From: Varroa destructor
Taxonomy: Eukaryota > Arthropoda > Arachnida > Mesostigmata > Varroidae
Length of the DNA stretch: 64,000 nt
Direction: 5' to 3'
Assembly: GCF_002443255.2 (NCBI RefSeq)
Contig: NW_019211456.1
Coordinates: 13,476,229 to 13,540,228 of the forward strand
In this document: one piece after another, positions 1 through 12,333 of the stretch
Position numbering within the stretch: the first letter of the stretch is position 1
How the letters are laid out: every line of letters starts with the position of its first letter
The notes under the pieces: generated by a model
The model's input: the letters and a program-made list of their open reading frames with translations, nothing else
The model's database searches: none
Told to the model about the DNA's origin: nothing
Program-made: the position numbers and the translations under genes

Positions 1-380
1 GTCTTTGAATACTGCTCTAGGAAAGCTTTGTACGTCCAATAGGACGACTTCCCTAACAGTGGTTCATGTATGATCAATATTAAAGGATATGCATATATGC
101 AAAAAGAAAATGGCATATAAGCGTAAAGTTAAGAGGTTATTTCCCTCTTGATGAACGACGAAAGCCAAAAGGTTAGGGTAACAAAATAGGTACAAGCATA
201 AGGCACGTAAAGAAACACCTTTGCGAAGCAGTTGTGTCTTTATGCAAAGTTGCCGAATTCTGTTTTTGTACAAAACTGGCATGGTTAGATGGTGGACGGA
301 AAAAGAAGGCGCATATAGAGAAGTAACGTATACTCCTCCTCAACATAAGCTGTATACACTGCAACGGAGTATGAAAAGCA

Positions 381-871
381 AATGTTCTAACTGAAGATCA
401 TCTGCGGAATTAGACAATAGTGAATGTTCAACAAACAATTTTTTGAACTCATCTAAGAGGTTATCGTCTGCTGTAGGACAACAAGCCTCATTTCGGGTGC
501 TGTAGTATCGACCCACATCACCGTTTTATATGTATGTGCAATACTATATAGCTCTGTGTTGCCAATCACGATAATATCGAGCGTGGCCTTAATTCAAAAT
601 AATCAGATTTTCTGTAATTTTTATTACGATTATTGCCAGCCGCATTTGCCGCAACATTGGAGTCAGCTTTTTTCAAATACCTGTTCCGTCAAACTGGTAT
701 TTGAAAAAACTACACGTACATATAAAGACGGTGATGTGGGTCGATACTACAGCACCCGAAATGAGGCTTGTTGTCCCACAGCAGACGACAACCTCTTAGA
801 TGAGTTCGAAAAATTGTTTGTTTAACATTTACGATTGTCTAATTCCGCAGTTGATCTTCAATTAGAACATT
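381..871. repeat. Large nested inverted repeat (arms about 156 bp)
   Basis: The block at 381-536 reappears as a near-perfect reverse complement at 715-871, with only scattered substitutions and small indels between the arms. The spacer is about 178 bp. Inside the spacer lies a second, perfect 14-bp inverted repeat (668-681 with 696-709, 14-base loop). No terminal target duplication or transposase ORF was seen. The right arm has a short open frame (to 825), but the left arm would be its antisense, so a protein is unlikely. Candidates are a foldback or MITE-like element, or a local inverted duplication that could give a long hairpin transcript. Confidence 0.85.
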
Positions 872-3800
872 GCCTCGGCATTAATTGGCTTTGAGTCCTG
901 ACAGCAGGGACCAAAAAAGAACAGGGTTATTACCGTATTGTGCTTTGCAATAAGCAAATTCATATTTTTTTTGCATTTCTACCATTCGCATTACATTCAA
1001 AAAGTTAACTTGTGGTCACGCTATTTTCTAGACAACGTTTACCGATGTTCAGATCATTTATTCATATTTCGCAGCTGTAAGTATTGTGAAAATATGCCTA
1101 AGCTACGAGGGGCGCGGGCCGTTCCTCCAAGATTCGCCCAAAGCCCATAACTTCTTCCGATTATTGAAATTGCGACTTTGTCGTGCTCGACATCTTTTCG
1201 TAGTGGAGCCACCGTAACTGCAGCAGTTTCCGTCGTCAAAGCGAGTTCTTCACTTGTGTCAAAAAACAAAGTGTCCCAATCGTGTGGTAAGCTGGCGCAC
1301 TAACTGCTTTTGATGGAAAGTTAACTCACAGGAGTAACTACGGCAAACTTCTATAAATATTAGATTTCAATCTCAAATCACTCGGCACAATGATGTCTAG
1401 AAGCAGCTAAATATGAAAATGTCTTCTATCTGTCCCTATGTTGGCTCGTGCACCGCTTTCATCTTTAAGCTCTACTGCACATTGCGAGGCATTTGCCAAA
1501 GAGGACATCGAAGAACAGTTTATTCATCGGGCCGAGACGCGTCCGACGCGTTGCGGCATAGAAGTTGAATGGCTTGAGTCGTTTCCTATGAAGGGTCACT
1601 TTCTAAACATATGTAAGTCGATATCGGTGCGGAAGATATCTGCCTCTATAAAATATCTATTTGTGCGGTTCTTGATAATTAGTGCAACGCAACTATAGAA
1701 AGTATCCTGCAATAGCGAGGTTTGTTGCCAATGAAAGGTAGCGGCCATTAGGAACAACATTAAAATGTGTACGTGAGTCATTGCCAATAGCCGCTGCGCA
1801 CATCCGCGCATGAATGTACATGTCATGCGGCTGGACACCACCATTAAATTGATTATTATAGACTAACTATGCGGCGGCGGCGCGACCTATCTGTGTGCTG
1901 CACCTGTTCGTGTTATTCAGCACACAGGCCCTTACGGCCTTCCGACTGTTTTCTCCACCGCAAGCTGCTTGCTTTCTCAGCAATGATGTTTCTAAAAAGT
2001 ACCTTCCAGCAAAACTCCGTTGCAGGGAAACACCGCCGGTGATTTTTTCAGAGGATTGCAATTCCGTTATTATTATTCTTGAACGACTCATTCAGTTGAT
2101 CTTAGTTCCCGCCAATTGGTACTGCTGAAACGCAAGCAAACTAAACACTCTTCCCCGTAAAAAATGGCCAATGTAACAGCAATAAGCTATCATCAGCTAC
2201 GAACACAAGCGTGCCGTGACACTTCACGCATCGACAGCCAACAACGCTGACAACGGCAAACGTGTCTTCAATAAATGAGACAGGCAACAACTACCACAGT
2301 AATAACGACAACAACATACAAAGCAAGCGATCTTCTGCGTCAAACTAGCCATCCACAAGGGCGTTTATGCGTACTTTTTCGCGTACTTCCTTCCCATTAC
2401 ACTACACCCTCTCTACACCCTCTCTAGACATAAGCTCCGCAAACACCATTTACTAACAATGGCCATATGGCGACAGAAGCAATACGTTTGTAACAGATCA
2501 ACGTACGCATCGTCAATGGCGAACCGTGTTGTTATTGGAGAAGGAAAGCAGTGCAGTCTGCCAGCCGGTAGCTTCTTCTCTACAGCAGACTTCGTAACCC
2601 ACAATCCAGCGGCCAGTGCTCGCGTTGCTGTCAAGACGTTGCGTTGTTGCTGTCGATGTCAACGACATTGGCGGTGGCCGTTATCGGCAGCCCTCTTGCC
2701 TCAGACGAACGAACCTACGCCCACTGCTCCTTTCCCCCTCACTGACTCCAGCGCACAGTAAACATAATAAACATGTAGTCACCCCAGACACCCATATACT
2801 TTATGGGTGTCATTGCTATCATCAGCACCATCAAAGCAGGAGCAGCAGCATTCATGTTAGCACGATCATCAAGTGAATGAGATGTTTGCAGACCCAGTTA
2901 TACAGTTAAAAACGCCAGTTGCTGATCCTATTGCAACAGTTTCTAAAAATATATCAAGACAGACAAAAAAGCAGCTCAACGGCAAGGCGGGTACAGTGGC
3001 AGGACGCGGGATTACAAGCGAATTTTTTCACTCCTTTTTTAATATATATATCTCGTTGGACCATCTGTTGTATAGTATATTATCCGGCTGGTGTAGCTGG
3101 CAGTAGATATGTCGCTCTTGAAAATATAAGCCCGCAAAGCATAAGTCGGAGAAGGGTTACAACTTAAAGAAGCGAATAAGTAAGCCTGCTTAGATTAGAC
3201 CGATTGAGCTGTTAGCAGTTAGGTGCAGAGATCCAAAGATGTGTAGACATGCAATCTATAAACATTGCTCCTGGCTATCGTGCCAGGCTCGGCTACGATT
3301 GGCAGTATATGTAACGTCCTTTTTTGCAGCAGTTATTCTGTATTTGTGAGCAAATAATTTTCGTTTATACATTCTTCAAGACAATGGACATAGTGCTATA
3401 TATATGGACAATATTTTTAGTGCTAGACTTATCATCCTTGTTTATGGGTGAAACAATCCCTCGCACAGCTCTATCAATTGGTAGTTTGTGTTGCAATTTG
3501 TCAAGAACACGTACTATAGACTGATACACTAAACGTGCCTTTGACAATAGTAACGTTTCTATTTTCTCGATCATTTGAGAATTTACAGTTACTTAGAAGC
3601 TTTACTATCTACTGAAGCGAATTGTGAAAAGGGCAAATGCTGAAATGAGTGCACAGGTTTGCTTGATAGCCCAAATAATAGCCATTGCCGAATTATTTGG
3701 GCAATCAAAAAAATAATTTTACGCAATTTAGTTGAATCACTAAATTCAATGGACGCCTTGGTCACTTGTAACGATCAACAAACATCTTTACGCGTGCTCC

Positions 3801-4254
3801 TTTTTACCTAGTCTCTGAAGCTAGCCCAATACGAAAGTAGTTTCGAGTGCAAGAGGCCGCTACCCTAAAACGTCAGTTCTACTGACAATGCGAGAACTTG
3901 ACTACGCTTTAGACGCTACGTAACGAGTATCCAATAACGCATAAACACAAAAACATTGACGAATCGAAACGGACAGGCAATACTGAGAAACAGATTACCA
4001 AACAGTATCTTAGGAAAGTCGTACGCCGTTTATTTGTTATTAACGAACTAAAGACGATACACGTTTGGTTATTCCGGTTGGGCCCTGATGGTTTTCGAAT
4101 TTGCCGCCGTAATATGCACGTCGACACCCCTCAGCTAGGGATCGATAATAGCGAATCTAATGATTCTAGTCGCTACTGGTTAGACCCTTTTCATGTTATG
4201 GAATAGGATATTCAACTATATTTTATCGCCTGAAAATAAGTTACTCTAGTGCGA
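872..4254. other. Non-coding stretch, no gene recognised
   Basis: Short open frames on both strands here overlap one another, lack splice-site support and have no recognisable motif. Nothing beyond ordinary AT-rich intergenic or intronic sequence was seen. Confidence 0.4.
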
Positions 4255-4255
4255 C

Positions 4256-4282
4256 ATATATATATATATATATATATATATA
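4256..4282. repeat. (TA)n microsatellite
   Basis: Uninterrupted TA dinucleotide run read directly from the sequence. Confidence 0.95.
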
Positions 4283-4363
4283 GCAGAACGTCATTCATTG
4301 TTAATAAAAATCGCATCAATAGGACTGCGAAATAAGCTAGTCACTTCTATTCTGAAAAACCGT

Positions 4364-4393
4364 AATAACAACAACAACAACAACAACAATAAC
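4364..4393. repeat. (CAA)n microsatellite
   Basis: Run of AAC/CAA trinucleotides, about nine units, ending in an AAT variant. Confidence 0.9.
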
Positions 4394-7300
4394 ATAATTA
4401 GCAATTCTAATTAAATGAATCGATAGATCGATAATGCAAACAAGATATACGCGTTCTGTTTATTATTAGTGAATCTGACATAGTGATTATAATAGTTTTT
4501 TCGAAGCAAGGCGTTCGTCCTCGCCGCGCATTGATAAGCGATGGGCTGATTTCGCTACCTGATCTTTGCGTTGTAACTAGACAATGCTTGTAACAATATG
4601 CAGCTTCTAACACGTCGCAAATCTTTCGCTGTTAGTTCCACACCGTTGACTGTCATTTTCTTTTACATTCTTACGTTCGTCATTCCGCTTTCTGTTCTAA
4701 GAGCATATAAAGGACAATGCCAGCCAGCAATACTGTCTACGAAGAGATCGTATCTAATCCAGATTTTTTTAGTGCGATCATGTCTTCCGTCGATAGATCG
4801 ATGCAATCTGCTCTACAGCCTTGCATAACGTCAACTCACGAATGATTTCAAGAGCCACAGTTGTAACTTTCCGATAAGGAAGACCGCTGAGCAATGGTTT
4901 CGAATACGCGGAAGTCGATTTAGGTTAGGATACGCTGGATCATTCCAGATTAACGAATACGTAACTGGCATAGCTCTCATTCTGCCAACAACCTAAACAC
5001 AGTAATGGCAGCAACAACGACTTTAACCGAAACTATGTAAATAATTTCATAACTACGTCAAAATTTTCCGTTTCGTTTCGTCCTTCGGGTCACGAACCGT
5101 AATAAGAAAAAAGGCTCAAAAGCCATTGTATCAAAGTATCCAGAAAATATAACGTATACAACGAGTTATCGTAATTAAAATGGTAGTGCCGGCAACAATT
5201 GCTTAAGCAATAGACATCTTAAGAGTTAATTCTATCGGAAACGCATTTAGCGGCCCGATTGGCAGGTTACCACGCAAACAACACGTAAATCAATTGCGTA
5301 ATTATCACAATAACCAGGTACTTCAACAAAAAGATCTGCTGGGTCTTTGAAATATCCAAATAAAGCAATGTTTTATATTTTGTTGTTATATTATTTTTAT
5401 AATATTTTCTATTATATTACATATATAATTCAAACATTCAATACTCTAAGTTGAAACGCTATTTTTGAACAACTAAAATTACCATAGTTATTAGTTAACT
5501 GACGCCCATTTTCTTGGAACGAGACTAGCAGTGATGATTCCAAGGTGAACTTAAGGCGATTGTTAGTTTATGCGCTCCTTTCAAGACAGGTCCAAAACAC
5601 GAACGAAGCTGTGGGAAAGTAAGTTCCCATACGCTAGCCGTGAAACGCTATCAATAACGCTACAACACGTTTGGGTGATGTCTAATAACTGACCAGTATT
5701 AGCGGACTCGATGCTGTTGACTCGTTATCGCAATGAATCCACCGCGAAATTATATTTGTACGTATTCCAATCCAGACACACTTGGAAAAATAGTCCCTAG
5801 CCATGGGCCTACTGCCGACCTGCGTATTTCTAGGCTTGTGTGTATGCGTACGCCCTTTAAACCTCGCAATTCTATTGGACATGGCCAGCGTGGCGAGCTC
5901 GAGAAAGATTGAACTGAGGCAGGGCCAGTAAATGTTCAGCTCTCTTTTCTACAATTATCTGGGCACTTAGGGAAAAAAACGGAAGGGGCGGCACAAAGTG
6001 AAATCGCGGGCCTCCCACACAGTCTACTTTTTTCTTCCTTTTTTCTATCCCCTCTGTCCTTCTTGCCACCTTAACGACACCTGTGTATTCAAATAGTGCA
6101 CCTTTAATCACCGTCCGCAATACACGAAAACACGAGTTGAGGCGAACGTAACTACAATTTTCATATCAGTCCAGCTATTCTTTATAGTGACTATCTATAC
6201 ATAATGATGCAATAGGAAGCGTGCAGTTCAGCCTGGCCAGTTTACCAGCGACACTTTGGTGAAGGTTTAAGTTAATTTGACGTAATTGGACGAATTTATC
6301 GCGCCTAACCGCCCTAACGTTATAAACAAACATAATTTGTCCGTCATAATTTTCAAGTACTCGGGCGGCATTCAGTCATCCAGCAAATGCACTGGATTCT
6401 CTAAAAGAGCGTGGCATAGTTTTCACGATGATTGAGGAGCAATGTAAATTAAATTATGAGTTATAGCTGGTGCCCATGCAGCTCAAAGATAACATGGTTT
6501 CTTTAACATACTAATCACCACAATTTCTATATAGACGTCTGACTATTTAAGAGATCTGGACGATTCCAAGTAGTCAACGCTTTCTAGCGAATGCCTGGCC
6601 TGACAAGGGCGTCCCTGGCCTGTTCGCCGCCAACGCAAAGTGACCGTGCAACGGATAATCGTACGATGTACTCTCTCTCCAGGAAATGACTTCTTCTAAT
6701 CAGAATAGATACGAAACGATCTTTTCAAACTAACACGATGCCCAGCATACTTCGCATTGATGTATCAGTTTGCACTTCTTGTTTCGCAGTACCTTATCCG
6801 GCATGTGACCCAGCGACGCCACGGAATAGCCGTACGAATCCCTCTTCAAATTTCTGTAGAACCGACGCAGCCGTCATTATAATGCTAGTAATATTAACGG
6901 GAATTGATTATCAAAATATACGTGTTACTCGTTCTATTATTAACCATTAACATTTCCTAAAGATATACGTGTATTTTTCTATAGTTCAGCGCAATCGCTT
7001 AGCATCCAGAGGGTGCGTATAGAAAATCTACTCGTTCCATACCATATCAAGTTCTATATCAAGCCAGACAACCATAATGGTGTCCATCAAGATCCTCGAA
7101 AGCAACTCCTGTTAACCTTATATGGTCAGCAAAAAACGACGTCAAATCGATCCGGTTTGATGGCTGTCAATATAAGGTTGTCTCCATTTCGTTTTCTGGA
7201 GGTAGGTACCTTAAACAGCAACAGACTTGGATACGATTCGAGGAGCTGACAGTAATTACAAAATTGCGCAATATTTTCTACAACTGATCCAGCTTCCAAC

Positions 7301-9770
7301 TCTCAAGTTCACCGTGGAGACGACGTTATACGCCTATACATATATGCGTAGAAGCAATCCGCTGCGAAAACTGATCGGGTCCTGTCGAGATCCCGCGCGC
7401 GTCGTATACTGGGTATGAAGGAAAAGAGGATGAATAGGCGATGAACAGTTTGCCTAGACATCCCACAAAACTTACACGCATAAGGCACTATCACGCCTCC
7501 ACCGCTCCTGTGGCCGTAGTCGAACGGCTGCTTCGAAGATCACTAGTGTAGATATATCTACGGTAGTGACATATATATAAAAGCTAGTTCTCCTCTGCAC
7601 CGCGCGGAGTGCTATGTTGCGGGTGCCGCTGTCGCTTCTATGGCGACCACTAGCACAGTTGCCGTTGCCACCGCGCAAGATTCAGCATTCATCAAACAAC
7701 CTTCCATATTCGCCCCGTTTGTTCGTCGTCGACCGCAATCGCTTGTAGTCTGTTGCCCCAGGTCCAAGCAGGCCTGACAGACGAAATTGGCGGACGAACA
7801 GGCGGCAGCAGGAGAGCCGCCGTACCGCCGTGAGCCGCTGTTTCCAAGGGCATTCGAAAAGCTAGTGCCGCGTTACAGCTGTCGAGCCACTGGAGTCGAC
7901 GGGACGAATGCTTCAAACAAATACTAATAGATAACTTCAGATATGACGCTGCTGTGTCGAATAGAAAAAGACGGCAATTTGTTTGGTTTATCTCTCTCTC
8001 TCGCTCTCTAACTGATTAACTGTTCTGCATTTGTTAATGCAAATACTGCTAGCGAGAAAAATGCCAGCGACAACAAATAATCCGATAAAGATCTGGTCTA
8101 AAACTGTGTGAATCACCGGTTTCATTACTATTCAAGTAATCGAGTTGGGTATTGTAGAACGCCGCGTAGATAGTTTCGTTGCTTTTCAATGGTGTTATGG
8201 TACAGTGCAGATACTTTCATTGGGAATCGATGCTGAGTCATCTGATCGTCCTGCCTTTTTACTAGACGAAAAGTATTATCTTGCTAGTTGAGATCTGTAA
8301 AGCATGACAACGTCTTTCGAATTAGCCCCATTTATCCGTCAGCTCGATTTCTAAATAAAGGAGCCCACTTCGGTTCACCTCTCCAGCACGGTGTTAGCGA
8401 TACGACTAGTTTTTGTTAGGACGTAGACAAGACGACTTTAATGCAAGTCCCTCTACCACTAACATGAGTATATACATATTTATGTAAGCATCATCGCACT
8501 GTACCAGGTACATGATAACAGCTGGAGTACATCGTCCCTTTAACTTTCTGTCTGTCTATTTCTGTCAGTGTCGCACTTTCACCTTTCCATTTGACGCGTG
8601 ATTTGATCGCGTACTATTTATTTATATTGATTAAGTTACACATACGTATGAAAACGAACGATCGATCGATCGTTTCGTTGGGTTGTCCACTTACCTCGCC
8701 TGTTGAGAGGCCGCACCCTGACCGCGACCTTCACTTTGTCACACATTTTTACTGCTTTCAGTTACACACACAGCCACAATGATACGCGACTTACTGATGT
8801 ACGGAAAACAATAGATTTCACTTGCCCACTGCACTAATTACTGATCCTGCGATTGACTACTTGACTACACTGTCGACTAGGGCCGGGCCGGGCTACAGTT
8901 TTGCTATATTTGATGATAGCGGTGCTGCTGCTGCTGCATTTGTTGGTGCCTATTAATAAAAATACGCCTGCCTTCGTATGTTGTCGATGGTTTTTCTCTC
9001 AAAGGGCTCAGTCAGAATTTTCGGAGATCGTTCGTTACCGTTGTCATTGCCATCATCATAACGTTTTCAATCCGAGCCGTTCAACGCGACCTTTCGTGTC
9101 TGTCTTTTCCTGGTTCGTTTTTTGCTTTTGCCCTGTTGCTTGCTTGCTGTATCCAGTCACTACTAATGTTCGTCATACGTATCTTGACAGATGAAGACGT
9201 TCTTCAGCGCGATCTCCGATTCCGTTTGCGCCTACGTCGACTGGCTGCTAGTTAATTCGAAACAGATTGAGGCCGCTGGCGTCGTGGCTGTCGCAGATCA
9301 AAACAAGAGTCGAGTGCGCGAATTCTAGCAGCCACATCAATAAGCTGGGACAGCGGCAGCAAAAAAAATTGCCATTTTCATTTTTCGAGTGACGCCAACG
9401 AGAGGAGCGGCATCGCAGATTACTTAGCAGTATTGTTATTGTCGTATAGAAAAATGTGTAGAGCCTAGATGCAGTAATAAAAATAGTATATCGTTTTTTC
9501 GATTGACGATGACCTTATAGCTGTATCCGTAACTGGAAATCTTGCTCTCGTTGACAGGACATGTAGATTTTAAGGTGTCTTATGTCCTTGTTTTCGATGA
9601 TTGACTTTTCTTGCACTTCGTCGTTTCTACCATTGTAGTTACTGTTTAGAATTAAATTGCATTTTCTAATCGCTCCAAGCGGTGTTAGCAGAACGTAAAG
9701 AGCTATAACAACGACATTATGCTAATAGCCATACTAAGGCGCAGGCAATGACTATGATTCAATGCCTGCC
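4394..9770. other. Non-coding stretch, no gene recognised
   Basis: No spliced or unspliced gene could be supported. It contains a short TC-rich run near 7990, a perfect 18-bp palindrome at 8657-8674 and a small GC-rich patch near 7600-7900 whose open frames carry no recognisable domain. Confidence 0.35.
8657..8674. repeat. Perfect 18-bp palindrome (GATC-rich)
   Basis: The 18 bases are identical to their reverse complement, with repeated ATCG units at the centre. It could be a dimer-binding site, but no associated gene start was found. Confidence 0.8.
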
Positions 9771-9779
9771 TAATAAATA

Positions 9780-11850
9780 AACTTACACCCCCATCCGCCT
9801 TGCCCTATTCATGTGTTAGAGGGCCGCTACGAGGGGTAGACACGTTTGACAACCGCCAGAGGGATGACAGTAACAACGATCACTTGCTCTTGTTGTTTCT
9901 GCTGCTGCTGCTGCTGCCAGTTGTGGGCAGAAATCGAAGTCGGCGCCAAATTGGTGCGAGAGAATACTGACAAAAACGGTAACAACAGTTCACGTAGACT
10001 CCGCAGTTCTAACAGTAACGTGAGTTGATCGTAGCTGCTGCCGTTGTTGTCACGTTGTTTTTGCTGAAGCAATAGCGGCGGGAGCGATCTAATCGCTAAT
10101 GGTAATGCTTACCACAACTGCTACGGCCAAAAGCGGTGCTGGCCAAGTCGTATTCATTCGAGGCATTCGCTATTACCACCTGTATCGCTATTACAGCCAC
10201 GCCCGCAGTAACGGTATCAATAAGAGTATCGAAATGAAAAAAAAGAGGCAGGACGCAACGGCCAGCAGCGACAGAAGGTTTACTTTTATTGATACCAGTC
10301 AGAAATGTGATAGCAGCTGGGGCGCACGCGAAGGCCCGTCGCTTACTGCCAGCGTTTCCAGTACGATTCCATACTCCGAGGCCGCGTGTACTCTACTTCG
10401 TCGATATTTGACAGACGTTTTATAAAGGTCGGAGGAAGGACAGCACTCAGCGCGCGAATGATGACGACCGCGCTCACATACATCAACCGCTTGTTACGAA
10501 GAGGTCGTGCTAGGACAGAGTACAATGAGCCAAGAAATAGCAGGAGCCGGTATAAGCTATTTGCGTTTTTTTGTTGCCTGTTTTCCCTTCTTTTGCTGGG
10601 CAGCCAACTGAACTGTTCTTTCTCACAAAAAATCTAGGAGAAAGATGATACGGCAACACTCATACGATGCACAATGCCGTAGAAAAATGTACACCCGCAC
10701 ACACACACACACACACGCCCACACTCACGCGGTCAGATCCACTCCCTTGGATAGACACTTCTCACTTATTTTGTTCTCCACTCTTGGGCAGATTAGCGTT
10801 ACTGAAGAACGCTGCCAGCGTCTTCTGTCAGTGTCGGATGTCGGCTTCGACTACGGCCACTGATTGCATCTTCTTCTCCTTCTGGTGATGATAGTGATAA
10901 CGATGATTGCAAGAACACTCCGGTACAATAATGCTCCCACAAGCCTTCGTTCATTAGCGCTAACAACGCATCGTTAAATGGCTCAATGGCTGAACCCATT
11001 CGATGGCAACGGCGCCCGGCCGAGCAGTACCCGCTTGTCCTACTGCCAGTGGTAATAATAGGCGACGGCGGCGACGGCGGCGACGACGGCAGCAACGGTA
11101 TTTGCTGTAACCTGCTGGTAAGTAGACTGGATAGTAACAGCGGCGGCAATTGCCGTAGTAGCAATCAACGCTGGGCTTTGTTGTTAATCTATCACAATAT
11201 TCGCACTCTCCTTTTGCGCTAAGCAATAACAGCAGCAGCAGCAGCAGCCCCAGTTGTGGCTGGACTGCAGAGCATTTACTAGTAGTACACACACGAATGC
11301 AATGTTTTCTAATCATCGAGACATCCACACGGAGACATCACCAATTAAAATTGCATTTCACAATCAAATAATAGCTTCATATTGAATGATAAGCAAAGAA
11401 CCACTCTGACCGATTTCAATGTTAAAGGTGCCCGTTGCTGTCCCTCCTTCACTACGGAACCAAACGTAACTCAACATAATGCAGCAGCCGATGACAGACT
11501 GGCTAAGGCGCTCACATCACGGCGCTATCACCACCCACCCCACAGGGGCACTCTGCAGTCCTCCGCTGCTGCTCTGCAATACCTGGCCGCCATCTTGGCA
11601 CACATGTCTCGGGGGAAAGGGCGTGCGCCGACCCTCTCCCGATCTTCTCGCCGCGGCAGCGAAGGTTGTAGCAGATGGAAGCTGCTCGACTCAATAGAAC
11701 GAACAGCGATATGAGTAACAGGGTGGTCAAAAGCACTGTGCCACCCCCTAGATACCGTCTGCTCTCACGGCCATTCCAGACAGTAAACAAACAGACGGAC
11801 AACGCGTAAAGGGTGTCCTTTAAGCAACGACTTAATTTCATATAGTGCTC
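9780..11850. other. GC-rich, triplet-repeat-rich island
   Basis: This block is clearly richer in GC than its surroundings. It carries CTG/CAG runs (about 9898-9917 and 11229-11247), GGC/GAC-type triplets (11065-11095) and a CA run at 10698-10716. Many overlapping open frames exist on both strands, but they encode low-complexity Leu, Arg, Ser or Gly tracts and show no domain. Similar islands often mark promoters or 5' untranslated exons in arthropod genomes, and that is the most I would infer here. Confidence 0.45.
10698..10716. repeat. (CA)n microsatellite
   Basis: Uninterrupted CA dinucleotide run inside the GC-rich island. Confidence 0.9.
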
Positions 11851-12278
11851 ATATAGGTATATATACTTTTGTAGGCGGGTGAAGTACTGAAGCAGATTGC
11901 AAAGGGTTAATGACGATGAATCACTTATACAGTAAGTCGAAGAGTTCTAGAACTTAAAATGCATAAATTCAAATCCGCCACACAATTCGAGTCTGGAAAC
12001 GCGCTTGCTCACGCGTTTATTGTTGGCCTGCTTGTCTTCTTGTCATTGTGTCATAAGTGGCAGGATGACGACGATGAAGCCTAAAGGACTCCCTGTCATG
12101 ACTGTTTTTATTGATTGTGCTGATTTAGTTTATAATATGGAAGGGTAGAATTGGCGGGCGAACAAACGGTGTGCTCCTTCTTTCCCGATGTTTAATGAGT
12201 GACGAGCTAAGCTGTTGGCGGTCGCTATTGACATTTGTGCTAATGTTTATTTTGTGACCGTTGTTTTTGGACGATCGT

Positions 12279-12319
12279 AGTATAGCGGGTTCAGCGCTAT
12301 ACTGAACTCTTTCATCAGT
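12279..12319 (+). promoter_or_regulatory. Putative core promoter with overlapping palindromes
   Basis: Perfect 9-bp inverted repeat arms lie at 12279-12287 and 12295-12303. They overlap a second 6-bp inverted repeat (12289-12294 with 12302-12307). An arthropod initiator-like TCAGTT is at 12314-12319, about 15 bp before the start codon of the multi-exon gene. The position suggests a short 5' leader and a dimer-binding site, but no experiment or comparison supports this. Confidence 0.3.
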
Positions 12320-12333
12320 TTGTTCTGTCCGAA

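Noticed and set aside
10960..11328. Minus frame with a poly-Leu stretch resembling a signal peptide
   Set aside because: The Leu run is simply the translated CAG repeat, and the rest is repeat-derived Arg/Cys.
10799..11841. Several open frames of 70-122 codons on both strands
   Set aside because: They overlap each other, arise from CAG/CTG, GGC and CGN repeats and encode Leu or Arg runs. There is no domain or splice context.
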